Positions 43,531 to 52,020 of a stretch of 64,000 bases of DNA are shown in pieces. The stretch's first letter is position 1; every line of letters begins with the position of its first letter. The notes below the pieces were generated by a model, which ran no database searches, was not told the origin of the DNA, and was given only the letters and a program-made list of their open reading frames with translations. Origin of the DNA: Clostridia bacterium (GTDB taxonomy: Bacteria; Bacillota; Clostridia; Christensenellales; CAG-138); contig JAEDIC010000007.1 in assembly GCA_016292635.1 (NCBI GenBank), forward strand, positions 1 to 64,000, given 5' to 3'. Both the position numbers and the translations under genes were made by a program.

Positions 43531-44556
43531 ATGAGGATAGTGGTATTGGCTGGAGGGCTCAGCGCAGAGAGGGACGTTTCCATCTCCACGGGAACTATGG
43601 TATGCAATGCTCTGAAGGCCTCCGGACAGGACGCTGTGCTTGTTGACCTGTTTTTCGGCGTGCCTACAATGCCGGAGGATCTGCAGGCGTACTTTGCGGA
43701 TAAGACCCCTGTTCAGCCATACAGCGTAAAGAGCACCGCACCCGACCTTAAAGAGATACGGGCGTCAAGAACCGCAGACGGCCTTGGGGGCATAGGCCCA
43801 AACGTGATAGAGCTGTGCCGGGCGGCGGATATAGTATTCATGGCAATGCACGGTGAGCCGGGGGAAAACGGTATGATCCAGGCCATGTTTGACATGATGG
43901 AGATAAAATACACCGGCGCCGGATACTTTGGCAGCGCCCTTGCAATGGATAAGGGGATCACAAAGCAGCTGTTCATAAATCACGGCATACCTACTCCTGC
44001 CGGAAGGGTGTTCAGACGGGGCGAGAAAGTGGATTATCCCCTTCCCTGCATAGTAAAACCCTGCTCCGGCGGCTCCAGCATAGGCGTAAAGAAGGCCTTT
44101 ACTCAGGAGGAGCTGGAAAGGGCGGCAGAGGAAGCCTTCCGCTGCGAGGATGAGATACTGATAGAGCGAATTATAAAGGGCCGCGAATTTACCTGCGGCG
44201 TGCTGGGGGGTATTGCCATGCCTCCCGCCGAGGTAATACCCAAGGGTGATTTTTACGACTATGCCCATAAGTATCAGGATGGCCTTATAACCGAGATTTG
44301 CCCCGCCGAGATAAGCGATGAGCTTACCGAGGAGATAAAGGACCTGTCCCTTAAGGCTTTTAAGTGCCTTAAGCTGGATGTTTACGCACGTATGGATTAC
44401 CTTTACGATGGGGAAAACCTGTATTGCCTTGAGGCCAACACTCTTCCCGGCATGACCCCCACCAGCCATCTTCCCCAGGAGGCCAAAGCCATGGGCATAA
44501 GCTACGAGGAGCTGTGCATGAGGATAATCCAGCTCTCTATGAAAAAGTATCGGTAG
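43531..44556 (+). CDS. ddl: D-alanine--D-alanine ligase
   Basis: 341 residues, ATP-grasp fold. GLSAERDVSISTG binds the first D-alanine; PCIVKPCSGGSSIGVKKA is the ATP loop; YCLEANTLPGMTPTSHLPQEAKA holds the Mg-binding Asn and the omega end. It makes the D-Ala-D-Ala dipeptide for peptidoglycan. GGGGGAAC lies before the ATG. murF follows after 10 bp and uses its product. Confidence 0.95.
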   Translation: MRIVVLAGGLSAERDVSISTGTMVCNALKASGQDAVLVDLFFGVPTMPEDLQAYFADKTPVQPYSVKSTAPDLKEIRASRTADGLGGIGPNVIELCRAADIVFMAMHGEPGENGMIQAMFDMMEIKYTGAGYFGSALAMDKGITKQLFINHGIPTPAGRVFRRGEKVDYPLPCIVKPCSGGSSIGVKKAFTQEELERAAEEAFRCEDEILIERIIKGREFTCGVLGGIAMPPAEVIPKGDFYDYAHKYQDGLITEICPAEISDELTEEIKDLSLKAFKCLKLDVYARMDYLYDGENLYCLEANTLPGMTPTSHLPQEAKAMGISYEELCMRIIQLSMKKYR

Positions 44557-44566
44557 GACAGTATAG

Positions 44567-45928
44567 ATGATAGACTTTACCTTAAAGGAAATAACCGAAA
44601 TTACCGGCGGGGAATACTTTGGCCCCGCCGAAATGCTCAATAAAAAAACAGCCGGCATAACCATAGACAGCCGCAATGTACAGCCGGGCAACCTGTTTGT
44701 TCCTATAGTGGGCGAGAGATTTGACGGACACAGCTTTATAGCTTCCGCCGCGGAGAAGGGAGCCGTGGCTTCCCTTTCCCAAAATGACGGAGAGTGGAAC
44801 TGCCCTATAGTAAAGGTATCCTCCACCGAGGCCGCGTTCCGTGCCCTTGCGGGGGCATACCGGAGGAGGTTTGATATTCCCGTTATCGGCGTGACCGGAA
44901 GCGTAGGCAAAACCACCACCAAGGAGCTTATCGCAAGCGTTCTCGGCGAGCGGTTTGACACCCTGAAGAATCAGGGCAACCTGAACAACCAGACAGGCGT
45001 GCCCCTTACGCTTTTTCGCCTTGAGGAGAAGCACGGTGCGGCGGTTGTGGAGATGGGCACAAATCACTTTGGGGAAATAAAGAGCCTTGCGGATATAGTG
45101 CGCCCAACCATAGGAGTCATCACCAATATCGGCGAATCTCACATAGAATACCTTGGCTCCCGTGATGGCATACTCAGGGAAAAAGCTGATGTGTTCAGCA
45201 ATATCGGGGAAAATGGCCGTGCCATAGTAAACGGCGACGACGACAAGCTCTGCACCCTTCGGGGCAAAATAAATAACCTCATCACCTACGGCTTTGGGAT
45301 GGATAACCATATCCGCGCCCTGGACGTTGTGGATATGGGCCTTGAGGGAAGCGAGTTTACCGCGGTATATGGAGATAAGTCCCTTCGGCTGAAAGTTCCT
45401 GCGCCGGGACGGCATATGATAATGAACGCCATGTGCGCCATGGCTGTGGGCCTTACCCTCGACATGGATGAGGATGAGATAGTCCGGGGGGTTGGGGGAT
45501 ATGTTCCCGCCGCGGGGCGTATGGATATAATAAAGGGAAAGAGCATAACCGTGCTCAGCGATGCCTACAACGCCAGCCCAACCTCCATGAAAGGCTCTGT
45601 GGATATAGCCTGCCGGGCGGAGGGCCGCAGCGTGCTTATACTGGGGGATATGCTGGAGCTTGGAGAAAACGCCTCCATGTATCACTATCAGGTAGGCTAC
45701 CACGCGGCGGAGGCCGGTGCGGACCTGCTGCTGAGCGTTGGCGAGCTTTCCCGGGAAATAAACCGAGGGGCAAAGGATGGCGGAGTGGAGACAATGCACT
45801 TTGCGGCACTGGATGAGCTTATATCCAAACTGCCGGAAATAATACAGCCCGGAGATACTGTGCTGGTAAAGGCGTCCCATTGCATGGGCCTTGAAAAAGC
45901 ATCGGAATACCTTAAAAATAATTTTTAG
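44567..45928 (+). CDS. murF: UDP-MurNAc-tripeptide--D-alanyl-D-alanine ligase
   Basis: 453 residues with the three Mur ligase domains. GVTGSVGKTTTKELI (about 106-120) is the ATP loop; NNQTGVPLTLF and VVEMGTNHFGEIK are MurF hallmarks; SDAYNASPTSMKGSVD lies in the C-terminal domain. It adds D-Ala-D-Ala to the peptidoglycan precursor. Operonic with ddl (10 bp) and followed at 11 bp by a small membrane protein gene. Confidence 0.95.
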   Translation: MIDFTLKEITEITGGEYFGPAEMLNKKTAGITIDSRNVQPGNLFVPIVGERFDGHSFIASAAEKGAVASLSQNDGEWNCPIVKVSSTEAAFRALAGAYRRRFDIPVIGVTGSVGKTTTKELIASVLGERFDTLKNQGNLNNQTGVPLTLFRLEEKHGAAVVEMGTNHFGEIKSLADIVRPTIGVITNIGESHIEYLGSRDGILREKADVFSNIGENGRAIVNGDDDKLCTLRGKINNLITYGFGMDNHIRALDVVDMGLEGSEFTAVYGDKSLRLKVPAPGRHMIMNAMCAMAVGLTLDMDEDEIVRGVGGYVPAAGRMDIIKGKSITVLSDAYNASPTSMKGSVDIACRAEGRSVLILGDMLELGENASMYHYQVGYHAAEAGADLLLSVGELSREINRGAKDGGVETMHFAALDELISKLPEIIQPGDTVLVKASHCMGLEKASEYLKNNF

Positions 45929-45939
45929 GAGCGTTAACC

Positions 45940-46212
45940 ATGGAAGAGCTGAAGAAAGAGATGCAGGCTGAACAGGAAGTACAGACAGAGCAGGTCAAGC
46001 AGGCGGGACAAGCCGAACAGGCCCAGCCCCTAACCGAGGATGAAAGGAAGACCGTCAAGAAAAACTTCAAGCAGAGCGTTGTAATAATGGCGCTTGGCTT
46101 CGTATTGGGGTATATGCTGGGCCGCATGGTGTTTACCGAGGTGCGGGTGCTTGCTTATGTTGCCGGCATGGTAGTAAGCGGCCTGGTGGGCGCGGTATAT
46201 ATCAAAAAATAA
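45940..46212 (+). CDS. Small membrane protein with Glu/Gln-rich N-terminus, unknown
   Basis: 90 residues. Residues 1-35 are almost all Glu, Gln, Lys and Ala (EQEVQTEQVKQAGQAEQAQP) and may form a helix. Two membrane segments follow (about 45-62 and 67-86). AGGAG is present before the ATG. It lies 11 bp after murF and 13 bp before the next gene, so it is expressed with them. No family recognised. Confidence 0.7.
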   Translation: MEELKKEMQAEQEVQTEQVKQAGQAEQAQPLTEDERKTVKKNFKQSVVIMALGFVLGYMLGRMVFTEVRVLAYVAGMVVSGLVGAVYIKK

Positions 46213-46225
46213 GGAACGGGCGGCA

Positions 46226-46585
46226 ATGAAGCTGGCAGGCAAAAAGGATATGATTATAATAGGGGCGGCGCTGGCGGTATGCCTTGCCGCGGCCCTGCTT
46301 TTTGTCGGTTCCGGCGGAAATGAAGTGCGCATATATGTGGGGGAGGAGCTTTATGAAGAAGCCTCCCTCTATATAGATAAAACCATCGTCATTGAGCAGG
46401 AGAACGGCTGCCGCAACGAGATACGCATAGAGGACGGCAGGGTTTATATGGCATATTCCACCTGCGAAAACCAAAACTGCTTGCATCAGGGGGAGATGAC
46501 CCCGGACAATATCGCCTCCCGGGCGCTGTCAAACTGGATAATCTGCCTGCCTAACAGGGTAACGGTGGAACTGGGGGAGGAATAA
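46226..46585 (+). CDS. NusG domain II-containing membrane-anchored protein
   Basis: 119 residues: one N-terminal membrane segment (about 9-26) and an external beta domain (VRIYVGEELYEEASL ... CLPNRVTVELGEE) of the NusG-domain-II type, including a CENQNC pair. Such proteins recur beside Gx transporter, FMN-binding and ApbE genes, and the next genes fit that pattern. The role is probably in extracytoplasmic electron transfer, but this is context only. Confidence 0.75.
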   Translation: MKLAGKKDMIIIGAALAVCLAAALLFVGSGGNEVRIYVGEELYEEASLYIDKTIVIEQENGCRNEIRIEDGRVYMAYSTCENQNCLHQGEMTPDNIASRALSNWIICLPNRVTVELGEE

Positions 46586-46589
46586 GGCC

Positions 46590-47102
46590 ATGGATACCCG
46601 AAGGATCGCCCGCTTTGGCCTGCTTACCGCAATGGCTCTTACGCTGGGCTACTTTGAAAGGTTCATACCCGTGGCTTCTGCCATTCCCGGAATAAAGCTT
46701 GGCCTTGCCAATACGGTGCTGCTGTATGGGGTATATCTTATGGACGGCAAAAGCACATGGCTGCTGATGCTGGCTAAGGTGGTGCTGTCAGGCTTTCTCT
46801 TTTCGGGGTTATCCGGTATGCTGTACAGCCTTGCCGGAGGCGTACTGAGCCTTTGCGCAATGCTGCTGCTGAGGAAGGCAAAGGAAATTGGCATAATAGG
46901 AGTAAGCGTTGGCGGCGCTGTATTCCATAATATAGGCCAGATAACCGTTGCCTGTATGGTGGTGCAGTCCCGGGCAGTGCTGAGTTACCTGCCCGTGCTG
47001 ATGATGTCCGCCATAATCACCGGCGCGCTTACCGGCGTTATGGCAAAATACACCATAGCGGCCCTGAAGCGGGCGGGATTTGGTGAAGATAAAGGAGAAT
47101 AG
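46590..47102 (+). CDS. Gx transporter family protein (HepS-like)
   Basis: 170 residues, about five membrane segments. RFIPVASAIPGIKLGLAN and GGAVFHNIGQI are characteristic of the Gx/heptaprenyl diphosphate synthase component I family, which resembles ECF substrate-binding components. Starts 4 bp after the NusG-like gene. Often linked to ApbE and FMN-binding proteins, both found 700-1,400 bp further on. Substrate unknown. Confidence 0.8.
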   Translation: MDTRRIARFGLLTAMALTLGYFERFIPVASAIPGIKLGLANTVLLYGVYLMDGKSTWLLMLAKVVLSGFLFSGLSGMLYSLAGGVLSLCAMLLLRKAKEIGIIGVSVGGAVFHNIGQITVACMVVQSRAVLSYLPVLMMSAIITGALTGVMAKYTIAALKRAGFGEDKGE

Positions 47103-47106
47103 ACGT

Positions 47107-47496
47107 ATGTGGTTATGGCTGTTTATGGCGGCATGCTGTTTGCTGATACCCGCAAGCATGATATTCTTCGGGCGAAAATACGCCAATGATCCCCCGAAGC
47201 AGATAAGCCAATGGAGCGGCTACCGTACCGCCATGTCCATAAAAAACGCCGATACATGGGAGTTTGCCCATAGGTATTTTGGCAAAGCATGGTATAATTG
47301 GGGCTGGTGGGTGCTTATAGGCGCAGTTGTGTGTATGTGCCTCTGCATAGGGAGCACAGAGGAGGAAGTGGGCCTTTGCGGCGGCATCGTTTGCGCCACA
47401 GGCTGCATAGCCATGTGCATACCAATATTAATGACGGAAATAGCCCTTAAGCGGGAATTCCACATGGACGGCACAAGAAGGATATGCCAAAAATAA
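47107..47496 (+). CDS. SdpI-like small membrane protein
   Basis: 129 residues, three predicted membrane segments. The motif ISQWSGYRTAMSIKNADTWEFAHRYFGK is close to the conserved cytoplasmic loop of SdpI/YhfL proteins (GYRT...S.....WE.AN). In Bacillus SdpI gives immunity to the SdpC toxin, but most homologues have unknown roles. A start at 47107 follows GGAGAAT and lies 4 bp after the previous stop. A terminator follows. Confidence 0.7.
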   Translation: MWLWLFMAACCLLIPASMIFFGRKYANDPPKQISQWSGYRTAMSIKNADTWEFAHRYFGKAWYNWGWWVLIGAVVCMCLCIGSTEEEVGLCGGIVCATGCIAMCIPILMTEIALKREFHMDGTRRICQK

Positions 47497-47515
47497 GCAC
47501 ATAATTAATAAAAAA

Positions 47516-47536
47516 AGACGGCAGTTTATGCCGTCT
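47516..47536 (+). terminator. Terminator, left copy of a 21-bp direct repeat flanking element D
   Basis: AGACGGCAGTTTATGCCGTC plus T: a GACGGC/GCCGTC hairpin. Identical to 47736-47756, including the TTTA loop direction. In this copy the T-tract has been replaced by the start of the element. Confidence 0.8.
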
Positions 47537-47735
47537 CAGTCTGTCAAAAAACCCCGGGGTTGATAAGGGGCCGCAGCCCCTTATGTTCAATCCGGCTCTG
47601 ACGACATGTGCGTCAGAACGGATGAAAACCCAGAGGTTTTCGTACTTTGCGGGTTTTGCCGCCCGGGAGCGAATGCGAGAGGCAAAACCCGTAAAACTCA
47701 AAAAAGTGGCGTTCAGCCACTTTTTTGACACTCTG
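47537..47735. repeat. Structured intergenic element, copy D (199 bp, intact)
   Basis: Ends are TGTCAAAAAA on the left (from 47542) and TTTTTTGACA on the right. Internal hairpins in order: AACCCCGGGGTT; ATAAGGGG-CCGCAG-CCCCTTAT; TCTGACG-ACATGTG-CGTCAGA; GAAAACC-CAGA-GGTTTTC; GGGTTTTGCC...GGCAAAACCC; and AAAAAAGTGGC-GTTCA-GCCACTTTTTT. Almost every base can pair. The reverse complement matches copy A closely. Confidence 0.88.
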
Positions 47736-47756
47736 AGACGGCAGTTTATGCCGTCT
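47736..47756. terminator. Terminator, right copy of the 21-bp direct repeat
   Basis: Exact repeat of 47516-47536, followed by TTTG. Lies just before the 3' end of the convergent FMN-binding gene. Confidence 0.8.
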
Positions 47757-47776
47757 TTTGTTTTGCGGACCTAATG

Positions 47777-48304
47777 CTATTTGATGGATGCGATGTAATC
47801 CAGGGCCGCGTTTACGCCGTTTACAACAGCGCCGGAGCTTACGGATGCGCCGGTTACGGAGTCAACATTCTCCTTGAGCACCAGGGGGGAGGTGAGGCCC
47901 TTGAACTGGTCGGTAAAGGCGGGTTCCTTGGTCTTTGCGCCAAGGCCTGCGGTTTCGGAGAAGTTTGCGCCGCCAACATTGAGGCCGGTGATAACGCCGT
48001 CGTTGTCCACGCCGACAACTATTTCGATATCTCCGCCGTAACCCTTAACGGTTACCTGCGTGGTATAACCAACAGTCTCGCCGTTTGCGGAGCCAAGGTA
48101 GCAATTATCCACGGCGCCATCGGCAACGGTAAGCTCTTGGAATTCCATGGCGTCGGGAAGGACGGCCCTGCGGGCTTCGTCGGCGGCCACGAGGGTCTGC
48201 TCGGCGATGATGGGAGAAGTGAGCTCATTGGTAAAGCCCAGAGCGCAGCCGGCGATGAGGGCGATAAGACCGAGTACCAGCCAAGCGGGCAGTTGCTTCT
48301 TCAT
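47777..48304 (-). CDS. FMN-binding domain protein (RnfG-like), covalently flavinylated
   Basis: 175 residues. An N-terminal membrane anchor (about 7-24) ends in IAGC, so it is either an RnfG-type anchor or a lipoprotein. The extracytoplasmic FMN-binding domain has the flavinylation motif as DSVTGASVSSGAV near residue 150; the Thr or Ser accepts FMN from ApbE. The apbE gene is divergent and 217 bp away, giving a substrate and modifying-enzyme pair. The ATG at 48304 follows TAGGAGG; a longer frame to 48382 is not supported. No other Rnf subunits are nearby. Confidence 0.88.
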   Translation of the reverse strand: MKKQLPAWLVLGLIALIAGCALGFTNELTSPIIAEQTLVAADEARRAVLPDAMEFQELTVADGAVDNCYLGSANGETVGYTTQVTVKGYGGDIEIVVGVDNDGVITGLNVGGANFSETAGLGAKTKEPAFTDQFKGLTSPLVLKENVDSVTGASVSSGAVVNGVNAALDYIASIK

Positions 48305-48352
48305 ATTGAAAATCCTCCTAAAGATACATCGTATTTTATTCCGTGCAGAGCT

Positions 48353-48358
48353 ATTATA
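48353..48358 (-). promoter_or_regulatory. -10 box of the FMN-binding gene
   Basis: TGCTATAAT on the minus strand, an extended -10, about 49 nt before the ATG, leaving a normal leader with Shine-Dalgarno. Confidence 0.6.
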
Positions 48359-48509
48359 GCACAAGCAAAAACTAAATTCCACCCCAAAAGACGGTTCTTT
48401 TTTGCAATATACAGTTTGCCTGCGGACGCATTTGGAAGAGCGGAACAGGATAATGGCTTTTTATAGTTAAAAGGCATAAAAAGCCGTATCACAGGGATGA
48501 GAATAGTGC

Positions 48510-48515
48510 TATAAT
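48510..48515 (+). promoter_or_regulatory. Extended -10 box 6 nt before the apbE ATG (leaderless)
   Basis: TGCTATAAT, followed after 6 nt by the ATG at 48522. No Shine-Dalgarno and no good -35. Confidence 0.6.
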
Positions 48516-48521
48516 CAAACT

Positions 48522-49499
48522 ATGAAAGGTATTGTGAGAATAACAGCCGCCGCTTTGCTCTGCGCCACGCTGTTCACGGGCTGCGGCGGTATGGAAAACA
48601 AAAACTCCGCCGTGGGGTTTCATATGGATACGGTGATAATGCTCACCGGCTATTGTGATGAGGCGCTGCTGACCGAGGCCATAGCCCTTTGCGGCAGGTA
48701 TGAAAAGCTGCTGAGCCGAACCGTTGAGGGAAGCGACGTATGGAAAATAAACCACGCCGGCGGCGACCCTGTTAAGATAAGTGCGGATACGGCAAAAGTG
48801 CTTTCGCTGGCGCTGGATGTATGCGAAAAAAGCGGCGGCGCTCTGGATATAACCATAGCCCCGGCGGTGGACCTGTGGGATTTCAAGGGAGAGGAGCCTG
48901 CGCTCCCAAGGGATGAAGATATAGCCGCGGCAATGGAAAAGGTGGACTACACAAAGGTAATATTGGAAGGAGATACCGTAACCATTCCCAAAGGAATGGA
49001 GATAGACCTGGGTGCGGTTGCAAAGGGATACATTGCGGACATGGCCGCGGAGTTTCTTAAAGAAAACGGCGTACAGAGCGCCGCGCTGAACTTTGGCGGA
49101 AATGTAATAGCTCTCGGCAGCAAGCCGGACGGCTCCCCATGGAATATAGGCATACAGGATCCGGATTCCCAAACGGGGGAATCCATTGCTGTGGTAGAGG
49201 TAAAGGATCGCAGCGTGGTCACCAGCGGCGTGTATCAGCGGGGATTTGATATGGATGGCATAAGGTATCACCATATACTGGATACGGATACCGGCTGGCC
49301 TGTGCAAAACGGCGTATCCTCGGTAATCATAATAGCCGAGGGGTCTGCCAGGGCCGATGCGTTGTCCACCGCCTGCTTTGCCATGGGGCGGGACGGCCTT
49401 GACTTTGCTCGGGAAATGGGCGCCGAGGCCGTAATAGTGTTTTCGGATGGAAGTATTGAATGTACAAAAGGGGCAAAGGAACTGCTCGTTGACGGATAA
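48522..49499 (+). CDS. apbE: FAD:protein FMN transferase
   Basis: 325 residues with a lipobox FTGC (Cys21), so an externally anchored lipoprotein. ApbE features: FHMDTVIMLTGY, the Met-Asp start of the flavin site; EIDLGAVAKGYIADMAAEFL; LNFGGNVIALG; and SVVTSGVYQRGF with HHILDTDTGWP. It attaches FMN to Thr/Ser of proteins such as the divergent FMN-binding protein. No Shine-Dalgarno precedes the ATG; the promoter places the transcript start on it. Confidence 0.93.
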   Translation: MKGIVRITAAALLCATLFTGCGGMENKNSAVGFHMDTVIMLTGYCDEALLTEAIALCGRYEKLLSRTVEGSDVWKINHAGGDPVKISADTAKVLSLALDVCEKSGGALDITIAPAVDLWDFKGEEPALPRDEDIAAAMEKVDYTKVILEGDTVTIPKGMEIDLGAVAKGYIADMAAEFLKENGVQSAALNFGGNVIALGSKPDGSPWNIGIQDPDSQTGESIAVVEVKDRSVVTSGVYQRGFDMDGIRYHHILDTDTGWPVQNGVSSVIIIAEGSARADALSTACFAMGRDGLDFAREMGAEAVIVFSDGSIECTKGAKELLVDG

Positions 49500-49516
49500 A
49501 ACGGAGAGTTTGAAAT

Positions 49517-50896
49517 ATGCTGCTTATTAATCGAAACGAAATGGATATGACCACCGGTCCCCTTACAGAGAAGCTGGTGGCTTATGCCGTACCCGTTGTC
49601 ATAACCGGAATATTGCAGCTTCTGTTTAATGCGGCGGATGTTATAGTCGTGGGCCGTTTTGCAGGGCGCACGGCACTTGCCGCCGTGGGGTCCACCACAT
49701 CTCTTATAAACCTTATGGTCAATCTGTTTATGATGATATCCATAGGCGTGAATGTGGCGGCAGCCCGCCATTACGGCGCCCATGATCCCATAGAGGTGAG
49801 CAAAACCGTATCTACCGCAATGACCATGAGCGTAATAATCGGCATATTCGTGGGCATATTCGGAATAACGGCCTCCCGGTCAATGCTGGTGGCCATGGAT
49901 TCTCCGCCGGATGTGCTGGATCAGGCGGCGCTGTATCTTAAGATATACTTTGTTGGAATACCCGCCTTTATGGTATATAGCTTTGGCGCAGCGGTGCTGA
50001 GGGCGGTTGGCGATACTCAGCGCCCCATGCGCTATCTTACCATTGCGGGAATAGTGAACGTCATACTTAACCTTATTACTGTGGTGGGCTTTAAAATGGG
50101 CGTAGCCGGCGTTGCCATAGCCACGGCAGTTTCCCAGTATGTATCCGCAGCATTCATCGTTATGAGTCTTATCACCACCGAAAGCTGCCTTCACCTTGAG
50201 GTTAAGGAGATGCGCATATATAAGGACAGGCTTGTTGAGATACTCAAAATTGGTCTGCCCGCAGGATTGCAGAGCCTGCTTTTTTCCATATCAAACGTAA
50301 TGATCCAATCCTCGGTAAATGCATTCGGGTCCACCATAATGGCGGCAGGCGCCGCTTCATCAAATATCGAGGGCTTTGTATACACCTCTATGAACGCCGT
50401 AACCCAGGCGGCAATGGCTTTTACCGGGCAGAACATGGGGGCGAGAAAGTATGAGAATATCGCTCCGATACTGAAAAAATGCATGGTCATAGTTATAATT
50501 GTGGGCGGAGGAATGGGCTTGCTTTGCTGTTTGTTCAGCAATGGGCTGATAAATATATATGCCAACGGCGACCCGGAAGTAATAGCATGGGGTGTGCAGC
50601 GGCTTAGGATAGTAACCGCCACATATGCCATCATGGGTATATCCGATGTTGTGGTGAGCGTAATGCGCGGCATGGGAAACTCCACGCTGCCCATGCTGAT
50701 AAGCGTGTTCGGCATATGCGCTTTCAGAATACTGTGGCTGCATACCGCCTGCGTCTGGTATCCCACTTTTCCCATGATTATAATAGGTTATCCTGTATCA
50801 TGGACGGTGACCCTCATCGGGCAGACGGTATGCTACAACATAACAAAAAGGCGTGTTATCGCCGGATATGAGGAAATATATGCGCAAATCACATAA
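49517..50896 (+). CDS. MATE-family efflux transporter
   Basis: 459 residues, twelve membrane segments in two MatE halves. The N-terminal MTTGPLTEKLVAYAVPVVITGILQ is typical of the DinF/NorM-like clostridial group. It starts 17 bp after apbE behind GGAGAG and may be cotranscribed. Distinct from the 39.7-41.2 kb MATE pump. The end overlaps the ogt start by 17 bases. Confidence 0.9.
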   Translation: MLLINRNEMDMTTGPLTEKLVAYAVPVVITGILQLLFNAADVIVVGRFAGRTALAAVGSTTSLINLMVNLFMMISIGVNVAAARHYGAHDPIEVSKTVSTAMTMSVIIGIFVGIFGITASRSMLVAMDSPPDVLDQAALYLKIYFVGIPAFMVYSFGAAVLRAVGDTQRPMRYLTIAGIVNVILNLITVVGFKMGVAGVAIATAVSQYVSAAFIVMSLITTESCLHLEVKEMRIYKDRLVEILKIGLPAGLQSLLFSISNVMIQSSVNAFGSTIMAAGAASSNIEGFVYTSMNAVTQAAMAFTGQNMGARKYENIAPILKKCMVIVIIVGGGMGLLCCLFSNGLINIYANGDPEVIAWGVQRLRIVTATYAIMGISDVVVSVMRGMGNSTLPMLISVFGICAFRILWLHTACVWYPTFPMIIIGYPVSWTVTLIGQTVCYNITKRRVIAGYEEIYAQIT

Positions 50897-51365
50897 TCTG
50901 CAGGGGGCGGTTTTTCATATATATATGGAAAACACTCCGGTGGGAGACATTACACTTGTCCAGCAGGACGAGCGCATAGCCCGGCTGTCCATGGGGAGGC
51001 ATCCCGCCGGGGAATGCCGGGAAACGACGCTGCTGAAGGAATGCGAAAGGCAGCTTTGGGAGTATTTCAAAGGGGACCGCAGGGCTTTTGACCTGCCGGT
51101 ATACGCGCGGGGAACGCCCTTTCAGCAAAAGGTATGGACTGCCCTTTCTCAAATACCCTATGGTGAAACGGCGACCTATGGAGATATAGCGGAGCATATA
51201 GGCTGCAGCGGCGCCGCAAGGGCGGTGGGCAGCGCCTGCGGGGCAAACCCAATGCTCATAATAGTGCCATGCCACAGGGCAGTGGGCAAAAATGGGCTGT
51301 GCGGATATGCGGGCGGAGTAGTTTCAAAAAGAATTCTGCTTAAAATAGAAAAAAGTTGGAAATAG
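50880..51365 (+). CDS. ogt: Methylated-DNA--protein-cysteine methyltransferase
   Basis: 161 residues. The suicide cysteine is in the signature IIVPCHRAVGKNG, preceded by the helix-turn-helix YGDIAEHIGCSGAARAVGSA. It repairs O6-alkylguanine by transferring the alkyl group to itself. The ATG at 50880 has GAGGA 5 nt upstream and overlaps the MATE gene; ATG at 50868 or 50925 are alternatives. No terminator before the rubrerythrin promoter. Confidence 0.92.
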   Translation: MRKSHNLQGAVFHIYMENTPVGDITLVQQDERIARLSMGRHPAGECRETTLLKECERQLWEYFKGDRRAFDLPVYARGTPFQQKVWTALSQIPYGETATYGDIAEHIGCSGAARAVGSACGANPMLIIVPCHRAVGKNGLCGYAGGVVSKRILLKIEKSWK

Positions 51366-51368
51366 CTA

Positions 51369-51423
51369 TTGACAGAATGAAAAGATGGACTATAATAAGA
51401 TTAAGAATTATTATTAATCTTAT
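51369..51423 (+). promoter_or_regulatory. Rubrerythrin promoter with overlapping palindrome
   Basis: TTGACA (51369-51374), 16 bp and TATAAT (51391-51396). The 10-bp arms ATAAGATTAA (51395-51404) and TTAATCTTAT (51414-51423) are exact inverted repeats covering the start site. A PerR- or Rex-like operator is possible; the sequence is AT-rich and not a textbook PerR box. Confidence 0.6.
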
Positions 51424-51455
51424 AAAATTAAATTGCTTAAAGGAGAAATAAAAAA

Positions 51456-51989
51456 ATGGAACTTAAGGGCACCAAGACTGAACAGAACCTCATGACCGCT
51501 TTTGCCGGCGAATCCCAGGCCAGGAACAAGTACACCTACTTTGCCAGCGTGGCCCGCAAGGAAGGCTACGAGCAGATCGCCGCCATCTTCCAGCAGACTG
51601 CAGATAACGAGAAAGAGCACGCAAAGCTTTGGTTCAAGTATCTGGGCGGCATCGGCGATACCGCCGCTAACCTGAAGGCGGCTGCCGAGGGCGAAAACTA
51701 CGAGTGGACTGATATGTACGCCACCTTTGCCGAGGAGGCTGAGGCCGAGGGCTTTAAGGAGCTGGCTTATAAGTTCCGTGCCGTAGCCGCCATCGAGAAG
51801 ACCCATGAAGAGCGCTATCTCGCTCTGCTGAACAACGTTGAGATGAAGGCCGTATTCGAAAAGGCCGGCGAGACCATGTGGGAATGCCGCAACTGCGGAC
51901 ATCTTGTGGTAGGCAAGGCCGCTCCCGCAATGTGCCCCGTATGCGCTCATCCCCAGAGCTACTTCGAGGTTCGCAAGGAGAACTATTAA
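51456..51989 (+). CDS. rbr: Rubrerythrin
   Basis: 177 residues. The di-iron ferritin-like domain carries the ExxH pairs (FAGESQARNKYTYFA; DNEKEHAKLW; EAEAEGFKELAY; IEKTHEERY) and the C-terminal rubredoxin domain has CRNCG and CPVCAHP. It reduces hydrogen peroxide in anaerobes. A consensus promoter, a good Shine-Dalgarno (AAAGGAG) and strongly biased codons indicate high expression. Own terminator. Confidence 0.96.
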   Translation: MELKGTKTEQNLMTAFAGESQARNKYTYFASVARKEGYEQIAAIFQQTADNEKEHAKLWFKYLGGIGDTAANLKAAAEGENYEWTDMYATFAEEAEAEGFKELAYKFRAVAAIEKTHEERYLALLNNVEMKAVFEKAGETMWECRNCGHLVVGKAAPAMCPVCAHPQSYFEVRKENY

Positions 51990-52020
51990 TCCGAATAAGC
52001 CACATATCCTATATACGTCC

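Noticed and set aside
46590..47102. Gx-family protein annotated as heptaprenyl diphosphate synthase
   Set aside because: The HepS-like label is historical; the sequence is a polytopic membrane protein with no prenyl synthase motifs.
47537..47735. Element D as part of a CRISPR array or an integron attC array
   Set aside because: There is no periodic repeat-spacer structure, no cas or integrase gene and only single copies per site.
47516..47756. The flanking hairpins as ordinary terminal inverted repeats of the element
   Set aside because: The stem is palindromic, but the loop (TTTA) has the same orientation on both sides and the stem differs between copies C and D, so these are direct duplications of local sequence.
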